Positions 1 through 8,219 of a stretch of 23,347 nt of DNA are shown piece by piece. A program made the position numbers and the translations under genes. Source of the stretch: Ruminococcaceae bacterium UBA1405 (GTDB lineage Bacteria > Bacillota > Clostridia > Oscillospirales > Ruminococcaceae). Location: the NCBI GenBank assembly GCA_002305685.1, contig DBQB01000062.1, positions 44,254 to 67,600 on the forward strand. The letters run 5' to 3'. Under the pieces are notes generated by a model. The model worked only from the letters and a program-made list of their open reading frames with translations, had not been told where the DNA came from and searched no databases. Each line of letters begins with the position of its first letter. The stretch's first letter is position 1.

Positions 1-1
1 C

Positions 2-733
2 GGCAAGACGCTGGGCGAAAACCTGGCCGAGCTGAAGCAGAACGGTTTCTACCAGCGCTGTGAGGGCTGGCTGGAGCAGTTCAACCAGCGGTACGGCTGC
101 CACATCACCCGGCAGGACATCATCCGCCCCTACGACCAGGCTATCGGCGTGGACGGTTCCATTGCCATCCTCAAGGGCAACCTGGCCCCCGAGGGCGCCG
201 TCATCAAACACACCGCCTGTCCCAAGGAAATGTTCCAGGTTACCCTCACTGCACGTCCTTTTGACAGCGAGGAGGAAGCGCTTTATGCCGTACTGCATAA
301 ACAGATTCATCCCGGAGAAGCTGTTTTCATCCGCTATGAGGGGCCGAAAGGTTCCGGAATGCCGGAGATGTTCTACACCTCCGAAGCCATTTCTTCCGAC
401 AAAACATTGGGCCGATCGGTGGCGCTGATCACCGACGGGCGCTTTTCTGGAGCGTCCACCGGCCCATCCATCGGACATGTCTCCCCGGAGGCCGCCGACG
501 GAGGACCCATCGCGCTGGTGGAGCAGGGAGACCTGATACGGATTGATATTCCCGCTCGAAAACTGGAGATTGTGGGGATTCACGGCAAGGAGATGCCTCC
601 GGAGGAGATCGATGCGGTCTTGGCAGTACGAAAAGCCGCGTGGAAACCCAAGCCTGCCAAATATCCTTCCGGCGTCCTTAAAATTTTTTCCCAGCACGCT
701 GTATCCCCCATGAAGGGCGGATATATGGAGTGA
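2..733 (+). CDS. IlvD/Edd-family dehydratase, C-terminal part (sugar-acid or dihydroxy-acid dehydratase), 5' truncated
   Basis: The reading frame is open from base 2 and the gene enters from the left edge, so only about the last 243 residues are present. The text matches the C-terminal half of the IlvD/Edd dehydratases, Fe-S enzymes that dehydrate 2,3-dihydroxy acids or sugar acids to 2-keto acids. Visible family signatures are GNLAPEGAVIKH, a YEGPKGSGMPEM block, LITDGRFSG and GHVSPEA followed by GGPIALVEQGDLI. The Fe-S cysteines of the N-terminal half lie outside the window. The following gene is a GntP sugar-acid permease 42 bp downstream, which favours a sugar-acid dehydratase over the branched-chain amino acid enzyme; this is inference from context. 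A GTG at 149 is internal, not the start. The first 79 codons (to about 238) are about 89 percent GC at the third position, against about 58 percent in the next 79. Confidence 0.85.
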   Translation, partial: GKTLGENLAELKQNGFYQRCEGWLEQFNQRYGCHITRQDIIRPYDQAIGVDGSIAILKGNLAPEGAVIKHTACPKEMFQVTLTARPFDSEEEALYAVLHKQIHPGEAVFIRYEGPKGSGMPEMFYTSEAISSDKTLGRSVALITDGRFSGASTGPSIGHVSPEAADGGPIALVEQGDLIRIDIPARKLEIVGIHGKEMPPEEIDAVLAVRKAAWKPKPAKYPSGVLKIFSQHAVSPMKGGYME

Positions 734-775
734 CCTCTATGCCAGGACAAAACATACAGAGAGTGAGGTTGTAGC

Positions 776-2137
776 ATGGAAGTCTTTGTTGCAGATCCTA
801 TCAGACTGATTACCGCCGCCCTTTGTGGTCTTGTCATCCTGCTGTTTCTCATCATCAAAGCCAAGTTTCAGCCTTTGATCGCCATTTTGATCTCCGCTTT
901 GGGGATCGGATTGATTTCCGGTATGACGGTATCGATGATCGTGGATACCGTCAACAAGGGGATGGGGGAAACCCTCAAAGGCATCGCTTTATTGGTAGGG
1001 CTGGGGTCTATGTTTGGGGCTATCCTGGAGATTTCCGGTGGCGCCGAACGGGTTGCGCTGACCATGATTCGGCGTTTCGGTGAAAAAAGAGCGCCTTGGG
1101 CGCTGGGCATCACCGGCATGGTGGTGGCCATCCCGGTCTTTTTTGATGCTGGTCTTATCATTTTAATTCCGCTGGCTTTTTCCATTGCCCGCCGCGCAAA
1201 CAAATCTGCCCTTTATTTTGTCATCCCACTGCTTGCCGGCCTGGCAGTGGGACACGCCTTTATCCCTCCCACTCCTGGACCGGTGTTGGTGGCGAATATT
1301 TTGGGGGTGGATCTGGGGCTTGTCATCGGGTTGGGTATTGTCTGCGGCCTATTCGCGATGGTTTTTGCCGGACCGGTGTTCGGCAGGTTCTGTGGAGAAA
1401 GATTCGCGGTACCGGTGCCGGAAGCGTATCTGAACGCGCCAGATTACGATGAAAAAAAGCTTCCGTCTTTTGCAAGCGTGGTAGCCATTATCATGATTCC
1501 CCTCTTTCTCATCCTGATCAACTCGGTGTTTCAGGCCATTCCCAGCGGCAGCGGGATAGACAGACTGCGCCCAGTGTTCACCTTTCTGGGTACCCCCTTT
1601 ATCGCACTGCTGCTGGCCACCGTTGCAGCGATGTTCCTGTTGGGGGTTCGCCATGGATACAGCCGCAGCGAACTGGAAAAGGTGATGACCAAATCTTTGG
1701 AACCTGCTGGACTCATCCTCCTGGTGACCGCCGGGGGCGGCGTCCTGCGGTATATGCTCCAGGACTCTGGACTGGGGAACGTCATTGGAAACGCCGTTGC
1801 CGCAACGCCTCTGCCCATTGTGGTGGTCGCTTTTCTGATTGCGCTGGCGGTGCGTATCTCGGTAGGGTCTGCCACCGTTGCTATGACCATGGCTGCCGGG
1901 ATTGTAGCTTCCATGCCGGTGGTATCGGGCCTCTCCCCGCTGCACCTTGCCTGTCTGGTGATGGCGATTGCCGGAGGCTCCACCGCCTTCTCCCACTTTA
2001 ACGATTCCGGTTTCTGGCTGGTCAAATCCCTCTGCAATCTGGACGAAAAAACCACCTTTCAAACCTGGACTATGATGGAAACCATCGTGGGGACCACCGG
2101 ATTTGTGGTGGCGCTGATTGTCTCTTTCTTTGCATAG
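776..2137 (+). CDS. GntP-family gluconate/sugar-acid:H+ symporter
   Basis: A 453-residue, highly hydrophobic protein with about 12 membrane segments, the usual size for the GntP family (gluconate, idonate, fructuronate or related sugar-acid permeases of the inner membrane). Family-like stretches include PVFFDAGLIILIPLAF near residues 120-136, a HAFIPPTPGPV block near 162-172, VGSATVAMTMAAGI near 365-378 and GGSTAFSHFNDSGFWLVK near 401-418. The ATG at 776 follows a GAGAGTGAGG-type ribosome site. The gene sits 42 bp after the IlvD/Edd-family dehydratase on the same strand, so import and first catabolic step are probably co-transcribed. A hairpin terminator follows 16 bp after the stop. The exact substrate cannot be read from the sequence. 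Confidence 0.93.
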   Translation: MEVFVADPIRLITAALCGLVILLFLIIKAKFQPLIAILISALGIGLISGMTVSMIVDTVNKGMGETLKGIALLVGLGSMFGAILEISGGAERVALTMIRRFGEKRAPWALGITGMVVAIPVFFDAGLIILIPLAFSIARRANKSALYFVIPLLAGLAVGHAFIPPTPGPVLVANILGVDLGLVIGLGIVCGLFAMVFAGPVFGRFCGERFAVPVPEAYLNAPDYDEKKLPSFASVVAIIMIPLFLILINSVFQAIPSGSGIDRLRPVFTFLGTPFIALLLATVAAMFLLGVRHGYSRSELEKVMTKSLEPAGLILLVTAGGGVLRYMLQDSGLGNVIGNAVAATPLPIVVVAFLIALAVRISVGSATVAMTMAAGIVASMPVVSGLSPLHLACLVMAIAGGSTAFSHFNDSGFWLVKSLCNLDEKTTFQTWTMMETIVGTTGFVVALIVSFFA

Positions 2138-2152
2138 CATCCCAAAAGTAGA

Positions 2153-2195
2153 ACGGCCCTGCTTCCCGGCAAAGGGAAAGCAGGGCCGTATCTTT
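2153..2195 (+). terminator. Intrinsic terminator after the permease, possibly bidirectional
   Basis: The arm ACGGCCCTGCTTCCC (2153-2167) pairs with GGGAAAGCAGGGCCGT (2174-2189) with one bulged A, and is followed by a short T-rich stretch (ATCTTTT). On the opposite strand the hairpin is also followed by a T-containing run, so it may stop the leftward phage operon that ends at 2254. The 2196-2253 stretch between it and the phage operon holds no gene. Confidence 0.85.
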
Positions 2196-2253
2196 TCAGG
2201 TCATGTTTGTGGTGGGATATGGCGGCAGCTCACCCCATCGGATCTTACCTGGG

Positions 2254-3510
2254 TTAGCTGTTCCAATACCGGTTGAGTATCGTATCCAGCTGGCTTTGGC
2301 TGAGATAGCTGCGGTATTCGTTCAGCCAATCCTCCACGTTTCCGCCCTGTTCCAGCGCTTCCTGGGCTTCCAGCATCATCAGCTGAACATCCACCTGATC
2401 CGCGGCTGTGCTGCGGGCAGAGTAACCATTTTTCGCGGCCAGCAAACCAAGCTCCTGCTGATACTCTTGCCGCATCAGCTGTTGCTGGTAAGCCTGATCC
2501 AACAGCTGTTTTTGGTAGTCCAGTGCAGCCTGCGCCTTCTGGATGTTTCCCTCCGCCTCTGCCTGCGCAGCGGTATTTTCAATCTCCGCAAGCTGATTGT
2601 TCCGATCCAGTTCGATGTCGTTGCGGCTGCGCTCATAGTTGGTATACAGATCCAGCAGCGCCGATTGGGTCATTCCGCCGCTCTGTCCGGCTGCGGCCAT
2701 GGCCTGCGGCAGGGCGTTCTCGGTGGTTTTCATGTTGATATATGCCTGCCGGGCCGCATCGCCGGCCATCTGGTTGATGGTCTGTTTGCCGGAGTTGAGT
2801 TGACCAAGGATGGCGCTGATCTGGGCATCGATGAGAGAATTCTGGGCATCGAGATAACTGCCATAGCCATAACTGCCGCTGGAACCATAGGAAACGCTGC
2901 CTCCATCGCTGTCATAGCCGGAATCGCCGCGCATAGCTGCAATTCCGCCGCCCTGATAGCTGCTCACCGAGGATCCGCCGCTGCCCGAGCCGGAACTACC
3001 GCTGCTGTCGTTTTTGCGAATGGTGATGGTGGGCACCATGCTGGCCGGACGGTAATAGACATACTGATCCTCATATTCCTGGTTGTAGCCGAAATTCAGA
3101 TCCGAAAAATAGCTGCCATAGCTTTGATCGGCGGGCTTTTTGCTGTAATCCGGGACAATCAGATTGGAATGCCAAGCTCCGGTAGAGTTGCCATACTGAT
3201 CCGCCGGATAGTACCGCACATTTCCAAAGGCGTCGGTATATGGTTCCTCATGATCGTAATTGGGGGATTCATATCCGGTCTTGGTTGGTGTTGCGGTGAT
3301 GGTGTACCCGTTTCGGACCATTACCTTTGTCGCCCCATTGGAACCAGAGCTGGAACTGCTGCTTCTGCTGGAGCTGGAACCGGAACTTCTGCTGCTTTTG
3401 CTGGAACTGCCGGTCGAAAGCTTAACCGTGGAAGCCTTGCTGGTGCTGTCCGCATAAGACGCGGTGACAGAACCATCCTCATTGCGTGTCAGCTTAATTG
3501 CTCTTGCCAT
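2254..3510 (-). CDS. Serine-rich, coiled-coil phage structural protein (candidate ejection or tail protein)
   Basis: A 418-residue protein, last gene of the phage operon. An N-terminal segment (about 32-57) is almost pure Ser with a few Arg/Lys/Gly. A Tyr/Pro/Asp-rich middle follows, then a Gly/Ser/Tyr low-complexity linker (about 168-220), and then a long Gln/Glu/Ala helical region with coiled-coil character (about 280-370). A block reading NALPQAMAAAGQSGGMTQSAL is of a kind found in small proteins near phage structural genes. No enzyme motif is visible. The ATG at 3510 has a clear GGAGG site and overlaps the end of the holin gene by 17 bp, which implies translational coupling. Function is unknown; helical, low-complexity proteins at this place in podovirus-like gene sets are often internal or ejection proteins, which is inference. 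Confidence 0.8.
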   Translation of the reverse strand: MARAIKLTRNEDGSVTASYADSTSKASTVKLSTGSSSKSSRSSGSSSSRSSSSSSGSNGATKVMVRNGYTITATPTKTGYESPNYDHEEPYTDAFGNVRYYPADQYGNSTGAWHSNLIVPDYSKKPADQSYGSYFSDLNFGYNQEYEDQYVYYRPASMVPTITIRKNDSSGSSGSGSGGSSVSSYQGGGIAAMRGDSGYDSDGGSVSYGSSGSYGYGSYLDAQNSLIDAQISAILGQLNSGKQTINQMAGDAARQAYINMKTTENALPQAMAAAGQSGGMTQSALLDLYTNYERSRNDIELDRNNQLAEIENTAAQAEAEGNIQKAQAALDYQKQLLDQAYQQQLMRQEYQQELGLLAAKNGYSARSTAADQVDVQLMMLEAQEALEQGGNVEDWLNEYRSYLSQSQLDTILNRYWNS

Positions 3511-3973
3511 TTTCTTCCTCCTTTTCTATTGAGACGCCGTCCACCGAATCCCGAAATATCTTCAGTGCCTGCTTGAAAAACTGTGGTACCGGCGCACCCA
3601 TCTTCCCCACATTTTCCACAATACTGCCAAATTCCGCCACAATATACCAGACCAAAACCATCGGGCACAGCATCACCCCATAGGTAAAGGGCAGCTGAAA
3701 ACCGGACAGATCGTTGATCGCAATCCCGATGAGCAGATCAGCCAAAGCCGACACCATCACCGTAACCACTGCCCCCTGCTTATGACGGATTCCTTCCTTT
3801 GCCGTCTTGGAACTCCACTCTCCGGCCTTGATGGCGGCACGGGTACCGGTAAACCAATCCAACCCCATCGCTGCAATAAAGATCAGCACCAACCATCCAA
3901 ACCACCCCAATATCCCGGAAACGACCCCAACCGCTCCGGAAATCCAAAGCCGGATCTCTTTTCCCAATTCCAT
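3494..3973 (-). CDS. Phage holin family protein
   Basis: A 159-residue membrane protein with three predicted membrane segments (about 10-37, 67-87 and 95-115). The block GLDWFTGTRAAIKAGEWSS followed by KEGIRHK is the signature of the Phage_holin_4_1 / toxin-secretion holin family (lDxxtG...A...S..g..Gi.rK). Holins make holes in the cytoplasmic membrane and release the endolysin at lysis. The gene lies 26 bp after the GH25 lysozyme gene, forming a lysis pair. The ATG at 3973 has a GGAGGAAGGG ribosome site. The charged C-terminus (KEEEN) is typical of holins. Confidence 0.9.
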   Translation of the reverse strand: MELGKEIRLWISGAVGVVSGILGWFGWLVLIFIAAMGLDWFTGTRAAIKAGEWSSKTAKEGIRHKQGAVVTVMVSALADLLIGIAINDLSGFQLPFTYGVMLCPMVLVWYIVAEFGSIVENVGKMGAPVPQFFKQALKIFRDSVDGVSIEKEEENGKSN

Positions 3974-3999
3974 CTTTCACCCTTCCTCCCTCTGTTGAG

Positions 4000-4743
4000 T
4001 TATTCCAGCAATGCCTGAAGGCCGGAGAACAACTCATCATACTTGCTTTTCCAAAGTTCCGCTTCCTGTTTTGCATCGGCTAGTTCCTTTTCCAAATTGC
4101 TGGCAGAGTCCAGATGGTTCAGTCCATTTTCTCGTATGATTGACGCGTAATCCTTATACGCCCGATCCAGATCACAAGGTCCGGTTACACCGTCCACCCG
4201 TCCTTGGCTACCCATATACTGCCACATTCCCCACTGCGGCTGCCGCTTGGCAGTGCTTCTCCAATCGGCAATCCACCAGTCGTAAGGGGTAAGCCTCTGC
4301 GCTTCCAGAAAGCTTTGCATCCATGCCGAACTGGTATAAAGGATGGCATAATAACCGCCCTGTTCGATTGCGTTCAAAAATGTGACGGCAATATCGGTGA
4401 GGGCTGTCTTGCCCAGCGGCTGAATCAGCGGATCCTCCATATCCAGCGCCACCGGATAGGTTACCTGGTAAGGTTTCAGCATATTGAGCAGTTCCGCAGC
4501 GGCACGCTGAGCCGCCACGGTGGTTTTGGCGTAGTTGTACAGATAAACGCCAACCTCCATTCCGTTTTGCGCGGCAAGATTCATGTTGGCGTCAAACTTG
4601 GTATCCGGCTGAATCGCTCCGTCATAACCGCACCATCCGGCGCGGATCATCACAAAGGTTTTACCTGCGGCTCTAACCCTGTCAAAGTTGATGTCTCCGT
4701 TATACTGAGAGACATCAATACCCTCAAAGACAACTTCACTCAT
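4000..4743 (-). CDS. GH25 lysozyme (phage endolysin)
   Basis: A 247-residue protein whose first ~200 residues are a glycoside hydrolase family 25 domain (N,O-diacetylmuramidase), cleaving the MurNAc-GlcNAc bond of peptidoglycan. Visible catalytic features are GIDVSQYNGDINF with Asp10 near the N-terminus and the VALDMEDP motif with the D-x-E pair (Asp101, Glu103). The tail (about 212-247) is a short coiled coil rather than a typical choline-binding or SH3 wall-binding domain. There is no signal peptide, which fits release through the neighbouring holin. The start at 4743 was chosen because TAGGAGG lies 9 bases upstream; an upstream in-frame Met at 4776 has no such site. Confidence 0.93.
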   Translation of the reverse strand: MSEVVFEGIDVSQYNGDINFDRVRAAGKTFVMIRAGWCGYDGAIQPDTKFDANMNLAAQNGMEVGVYLYNYAKTTVAAQRAAAELLNMLKPYQVTYPVALDMEDPLIQPLGKTALTDIAVTFLNAIEQGGYYAILYTSSAWMQSFLEAQRLTPYDWWIADWRSTAKRQPQWGMWQYMGSQGRVDGVTGPCDLDRAYKDYASIIRENGLNHLDSASNLEKELADAKQEAELWKSKYDELFSGLQALLE

Positions 4744-4794
4744 CGGTCTATTCCTCCTATACCGGTTAAAATCCAACTGCTCTGTTGTTTCACC

Positions 4795-5514
4795 CTATTC
4801 TATGCTTTGGGCGCGCAGTTCGGTACAACGCACGCACCATTTGCCAGCGGCTGGATGATAGAGGAATTCCAATAGATAACATCCTCCTACCGCAAAGGTA
4901 GGGGCTATCCCGTCAGGGAAGAGGAATCCCTCTCCCCAATCGGCCGCGCCGTCTTCTCCGATTTGAAGATAGCCCCGCAGCTCCGGGAAACGGTTGCCGC
5001 TGGTTGCTGGAGGACAGATGGTCACCGATTCACCTGCCCCAATCTCCATCACCCAGTCGGTGCCCTCGGTGGGAACGAACTGATCGGCGCCCTGCTGACG
5101 GTAATTTTTACCGGCCAAGCGCCCCAAACGCCGTTCCTCCTCTGTGATATGGTATAGATCGCTTTGTTGGTGAGCCTCCACCTGCCCCTCCACAAACAGT
5201 TTTGTGGCCGGATGATAGGGCTGTGTCGGGGTATAACTCTGCTGATTGTCCAGTGTCAACACCTGTCCCAGCTGAGGGCGCAGCTCCATCTGCTGCTGCA
5301 GCTCCTGCGTCTTTTCCCACAAAACAGTGTTATTCTGGTTTTGCAGTTCCACCATGGCGTTGTAGGCAGGAACAATCACCTCCCGGGAAAGCTCGTCCAA
5401 AATTCGCTGCATCTCCTCCACCGAAACGCCCGGCGGATTGGGGCGGCCAAGATTTCCTTTTCCTTCCATATCCTGCTGGGAAATGGACAGCAGAACCCCT
5501 CTTTCCTCCTCCAT
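4795..5514 (-). CDS. Phage structural protein of unknown role, coiled coil plus beta-type C-domain (possible fibre or adaptor)
   Basis: A protein of about 239 residues. The N-terminal part (to about residue 80) is helical and Gln-rich (MVELQNQNNTVLWEKTQELQ) and likely a coiled coil. The C-terminal part (about 100-239) is rich in beta-forming residues, with ITEEERRLGRLAGKNYRQQ, WVMEIGAGESVTICPP and ELRGYLQIGEDG. This helix-then-beta arrangement is common in trimeric phage fibre or appendage proteins, but no family is recognised with certainty. It sits between the nozzle-like gene and the lysozyme. The ATG at 5514 has AAAGGGG eight bases upstream; a longer in-frame Met at 5547 is less well placed. 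Confidence 0.72.
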   Translation of the reverse strand: MEEERGVLLSISQQDMEGKGNLGRPNPPGVSVEEMQRILDELSREVIVPAYNAMVELQNQNNTVLWEKTQELQQQMELRPQLGQVLTLDNQQSYTPTQPYHPATKLFVEGQVEAHQQSDLYHITEEERRLGRLAGKNYRQQGADQFVPTEGTDWVMEIGAGESVTICPPATSGNRFPELRGYLQIGEDGAADWGEGFLFPDGIAPTFAVGGCYLLEFLYHPAAGKWCVRCTELRAQSIE

Positions 5515-5549
5515 CGTCTCAACCCCTTTCCGTATTGTCTGATCCAAGA

Positions 5550-7443
5550 TTATTTTCGATAATAGCTGGTCTCGGTGAATTCCACCGTCACCTCATATAA
5601 CCCAAAAGGTTCGGCCCGATCGTTCATCAGCCGAAAGCCGATGCTGTCATAACCCCGCAGCCGTTTTTTCCTGCAGTAGGTGCGGGGGGTGGAATCGTTG
5701 TTATAGGTAAGCCGCCCATAATCCAGCTGGCCATAATCCCAATACTGGCCGTGGAACAACTCCTCCAGCAACAATTTCCAGGCGCCTTTGAGCCGTGCCA
5801 GGATGCGGATGCTGGTATTGGCGGCGCTTGCCAGCCGCACCGCAATCTGCCGCACCGTTTTTTTCCGATTAAAGCTGCGTCCGGAAAAATTGGGGATATC
5901 CCAATAAGCGCTGACTGGTTTTCCGTCGTCGTAGTAGGAGGATGAGAGGGTGGGATCGTCGTAGAATGCCATCAACACACCGTCCTCCCGCCCAAAGCAG
6001 AGCAGGCCATCCTGTTCCCAAAACACTCTGGCGCCGATATTCAGCCAGTAATATCCCTCATACTGATAGGTGCTGTAGGGAGAATTCTTCTCGTAGCTTT
6101 TGGAGAGGCCATCCAGAATGTAGACCTTCTCCCCCACCGCCAGCAGATAGAAATCCCGCCAGACATAGGCGGCTGCGTCTGCAAGTCCTGCCTCCTCGGT
6201 GAGGGCTTTGTTCAGATAAAAGCTTCGATTCTGTGCATACCGTTCCCCGGTGATATCCGCCGGGGTAATGGCGTAGATGCCAAGGGTGGTCAAAAACAAC
6301 GGTTCCCCAGAAAGATATCCAAAGGAGGAAAAAGAGAGCGCACCCTGACCCTGCAGCGTAGCGGTGACCGGAAAAGCGGCCTTGCCATCTTCGCTGGTGC
6401 CCTGGCGCAGAATCACGTTGCGTCCATCCTCCCCCTTGTCCTTATGGGTGGCAAGGTTGCTGCTGAGGATGGAGTATCCCACAATGCTGCCGCTCTCCTG
6501 TCCCAGGGAGGAAAACCAGATGTCCCCGAAAAAGGTGGGATCCTCCCGCTGGCTGTACCAGTCCTGATTGGGGGCATCGGGATTTCCGCTGACGAACAGG
6601 CGGTCTGCCGCACCGTTCACCCCGTAAAGGATGCCAAAACGGCATTTCCCGATTTTTTCCAGCTCCTTCTCATGATCCTTTCGGGACGCAATGATTTTGA
6701 CGTTGTCCCGCCCGGTGACCGGGGAAGCGCCGGGGGGCAGTGACAAACTGTACCATACCGGTGGTACGGTTGACGGTAAAATCCGAATTTTCCTCCAGCT
6801 CTTTCCAGCTCCCATCGGTCTGCAATACCTGTACCTGCACCGGGAGATCGTCCAGCGGCGCGGTGGAAAGCTGATAATTCTTGATCGAAGCCTGCCCCAG
6901 AAAATCCTCCTCCCATTTACTCTGCAGCAGATTGAAGGGCTCCAGCGAAACACCGCCGCCGCTGGGATCCCGGGAAATCAGCACCACAGGAACATAAGCA
7001 TCCTCGCTGACAGGACGACAGCTCCATCCGTTCTGAGAGTCCTCTTCCTCCTTTGGGGAATACTCGGCCACCCGGAAGGTTTTTCCGTCTAACAGATAAA
7101 GGCGTTTTTGAAACTGTATCCCCCAGCTTCGCTGGTCGGCAACCCCATCCAAAACCCTTGCCCCGGAAGCGTCATAAAGTCCCGTACCAGCGTGAAACAG
7201 AAGCTGCTGGCTATCCCCATCCCGCAGGGAAAACACACCGTTTATCCGCCCGGGCATACTGCCGATCCGATGGTAACCACACCGCTTGCGCACCTTTCCC
7301 GGAACATCCCGGATCATGTTGGGCGCTTCGGGACTGCGGCTGAGGGATACGTTGGCGGGCGCGTTATACAGATCTACCCCGCGAAAATCCTGGATAATCA
7401 GCGCATTCTTGCTGTATCCTTTTGGGGTTTCAAATGTAGCCAT
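5550..7443 (-). CDS. Tail-nozzle / P22 gp10-like phage protein, split by a +1 frameshift at a run of six C
   Basis: Two overlapping frames form one protein of about 630 residues. The N-terminal part begins at ATG 7443 (GAGAAGGTGAAGG site) and starts with DFRGVDLYNAPANVSLSRSPEAPNMIRD, the kind of opening seen in podovirus tail-nozzle or stabilisation proteins with a beta-propeller body. The C-terminal part, in the next frame, runs to the stop at 5550 and continues a beta-rich fold. The frames join at codons 236-238: GCC CCC CGG on the minus strand, with the C run at 6732-6737. Reading five C instead of six gives a smooth continuation APGASPVTGRD. This is either a real or sequencing indel, or a +1 slip on CCC C. 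The role as nozzle or tail tube is an inference from the N-terminal style and from position after the connector. Confidence 0.75.
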
Positions 7444-7456
7444 CCTTCACCTTCTC

Positions 7457-8098
7457 TCAAATCCATCCGGAAACGCTGGAAAACTCTTCCCCACTCTCCC
7501 CGGTTTCCGGCGTCAGCAGCATAGCCCTTCCCACCTCAAATTCATTGCGATACTGGGTGGCCACGCTCAGATCGTCATCCTTATACAGTTGGCTCGCCAC
7601 ATACAGCGGAACCAGAGAGGCCATCTCGGGAGAGATATCCAGCTCCTCCCCGTCCTGGGTCTCGGCGCTCACCCATTTGGGATAGACGTAATAGTATACC
7701 GTCCAGATTCCTGGTTCCTCACAGGCCAGCCACAATCTGGAATCTCCCTCCAGCCAGCAGCAGCCCATGCGCCGGTACGGTTTTTGCTGCTGAGAGCGGC
7801 GAAAAAACAGTTGTCCGGGCACCATCCGATAAAACCGGCAATCCAGCTCTCTTAAATCCCGCACCGTCCATTCCCTGTGCCGGTCCGGACCGGTTTGATG
7901 GGGATGGACCGGTATTTCAATGCTTCGGGGCGGCAACCGTCCGCCGGCGGTTCCGGTGGTCAGCAGCGCCATAGCCTCGTTGACCGCTGCTGGGAGAGTG
8001 CTGAGATAGCTGCGGGTGTTGTCGTTTTCCTCCGCCGTCTGACCTTCTATGGCAAACAGCTTTTGCAGACAGATGGTTTTGAGTGTGCCGTAATTCAT
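7457..8098 (-). CDS. Head-tail connector / neck-like phage protein
   Basis: A protein of about 213 residues. It opens with MNYGTLKTICLQKLF, has NDNTRSYLSTLPAAVNEAM near the front, and near the end carries SPEMASLVPLYVASQLYKDDD followed by a YRNEFEVGRAMLL helix. This helical start plus a C-terminal YVASQLYKDDD...A..YRNEFE signature resembles head-tail connector (gp4/gp6-type neck) proteins that sit between portal and tail. The position, right after the major capsid gene and 13 bp before the nozzle-like gene, agrees. The ATG at 8098 was chosen because GGAAGGAGG lies upstream; an in-frame Met at 8158 lies in the preceding hairpin and is unlikely. Homology-based naming is tentative. Confidence 0.75.
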   Translation of the reverse strand: MNYGTLKTICLQKLFAIEGQTAEENDNTRSYLSTLPAAVNEAMALLTTGTAGGRLPPRSIEIPVHPHQTGPDRHREWTVRDLRELDCRFYRMVPGQLFFRRSQQQKPYRRMGCCWLEGDSRLWLACEEPGIWTVYYYVYPKWVSAETQDGEELDISPEMASLVPLYVASQLYKDDDLSVATQYRNEFEVGRAMLLTPETGESGEEFSSVSGWI

Positions 8099-8142
8099 CT
8101 CAGTGATAAATCCTCCTTCCCTAAATTTTCCACAGGAACATG

Positions 8143-8173
8143 GCGGCGGACCGCGCAAGGAAATGTCCGCCGC
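8143..8173 (-). other. Stem-loop between capsid and connector genes
   Basis: Nine exact base pairs, GCGGCGGAC (8143-8151) with GTCCGCCGC (8165-8173), around a 13-nt loop, lie in the gap downstream of the capsid gene. No T tract follows on the minus strand, so this is not a simple terminator. A GC-rich 3' hairpin could stabilise the abundant capsid message or mark a processing site; that role is inference. Confidence 0.6.
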
Positions 8174-8219
8174 ATTGGCTCCTATGTCTGGATACGAAAG
8201 AGTGGGATAACTCTGTCTA

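Noticed and set aside
2203..3576. A 457-residue open frame on the plus strand
   Set aside because: It is antisense to the Ser-rich phage gene and the end of the holin gene, which have good starts. The product is an Ile/Ala/Gly-rich mirror of the repetitive codons, and no ribosome site is present.
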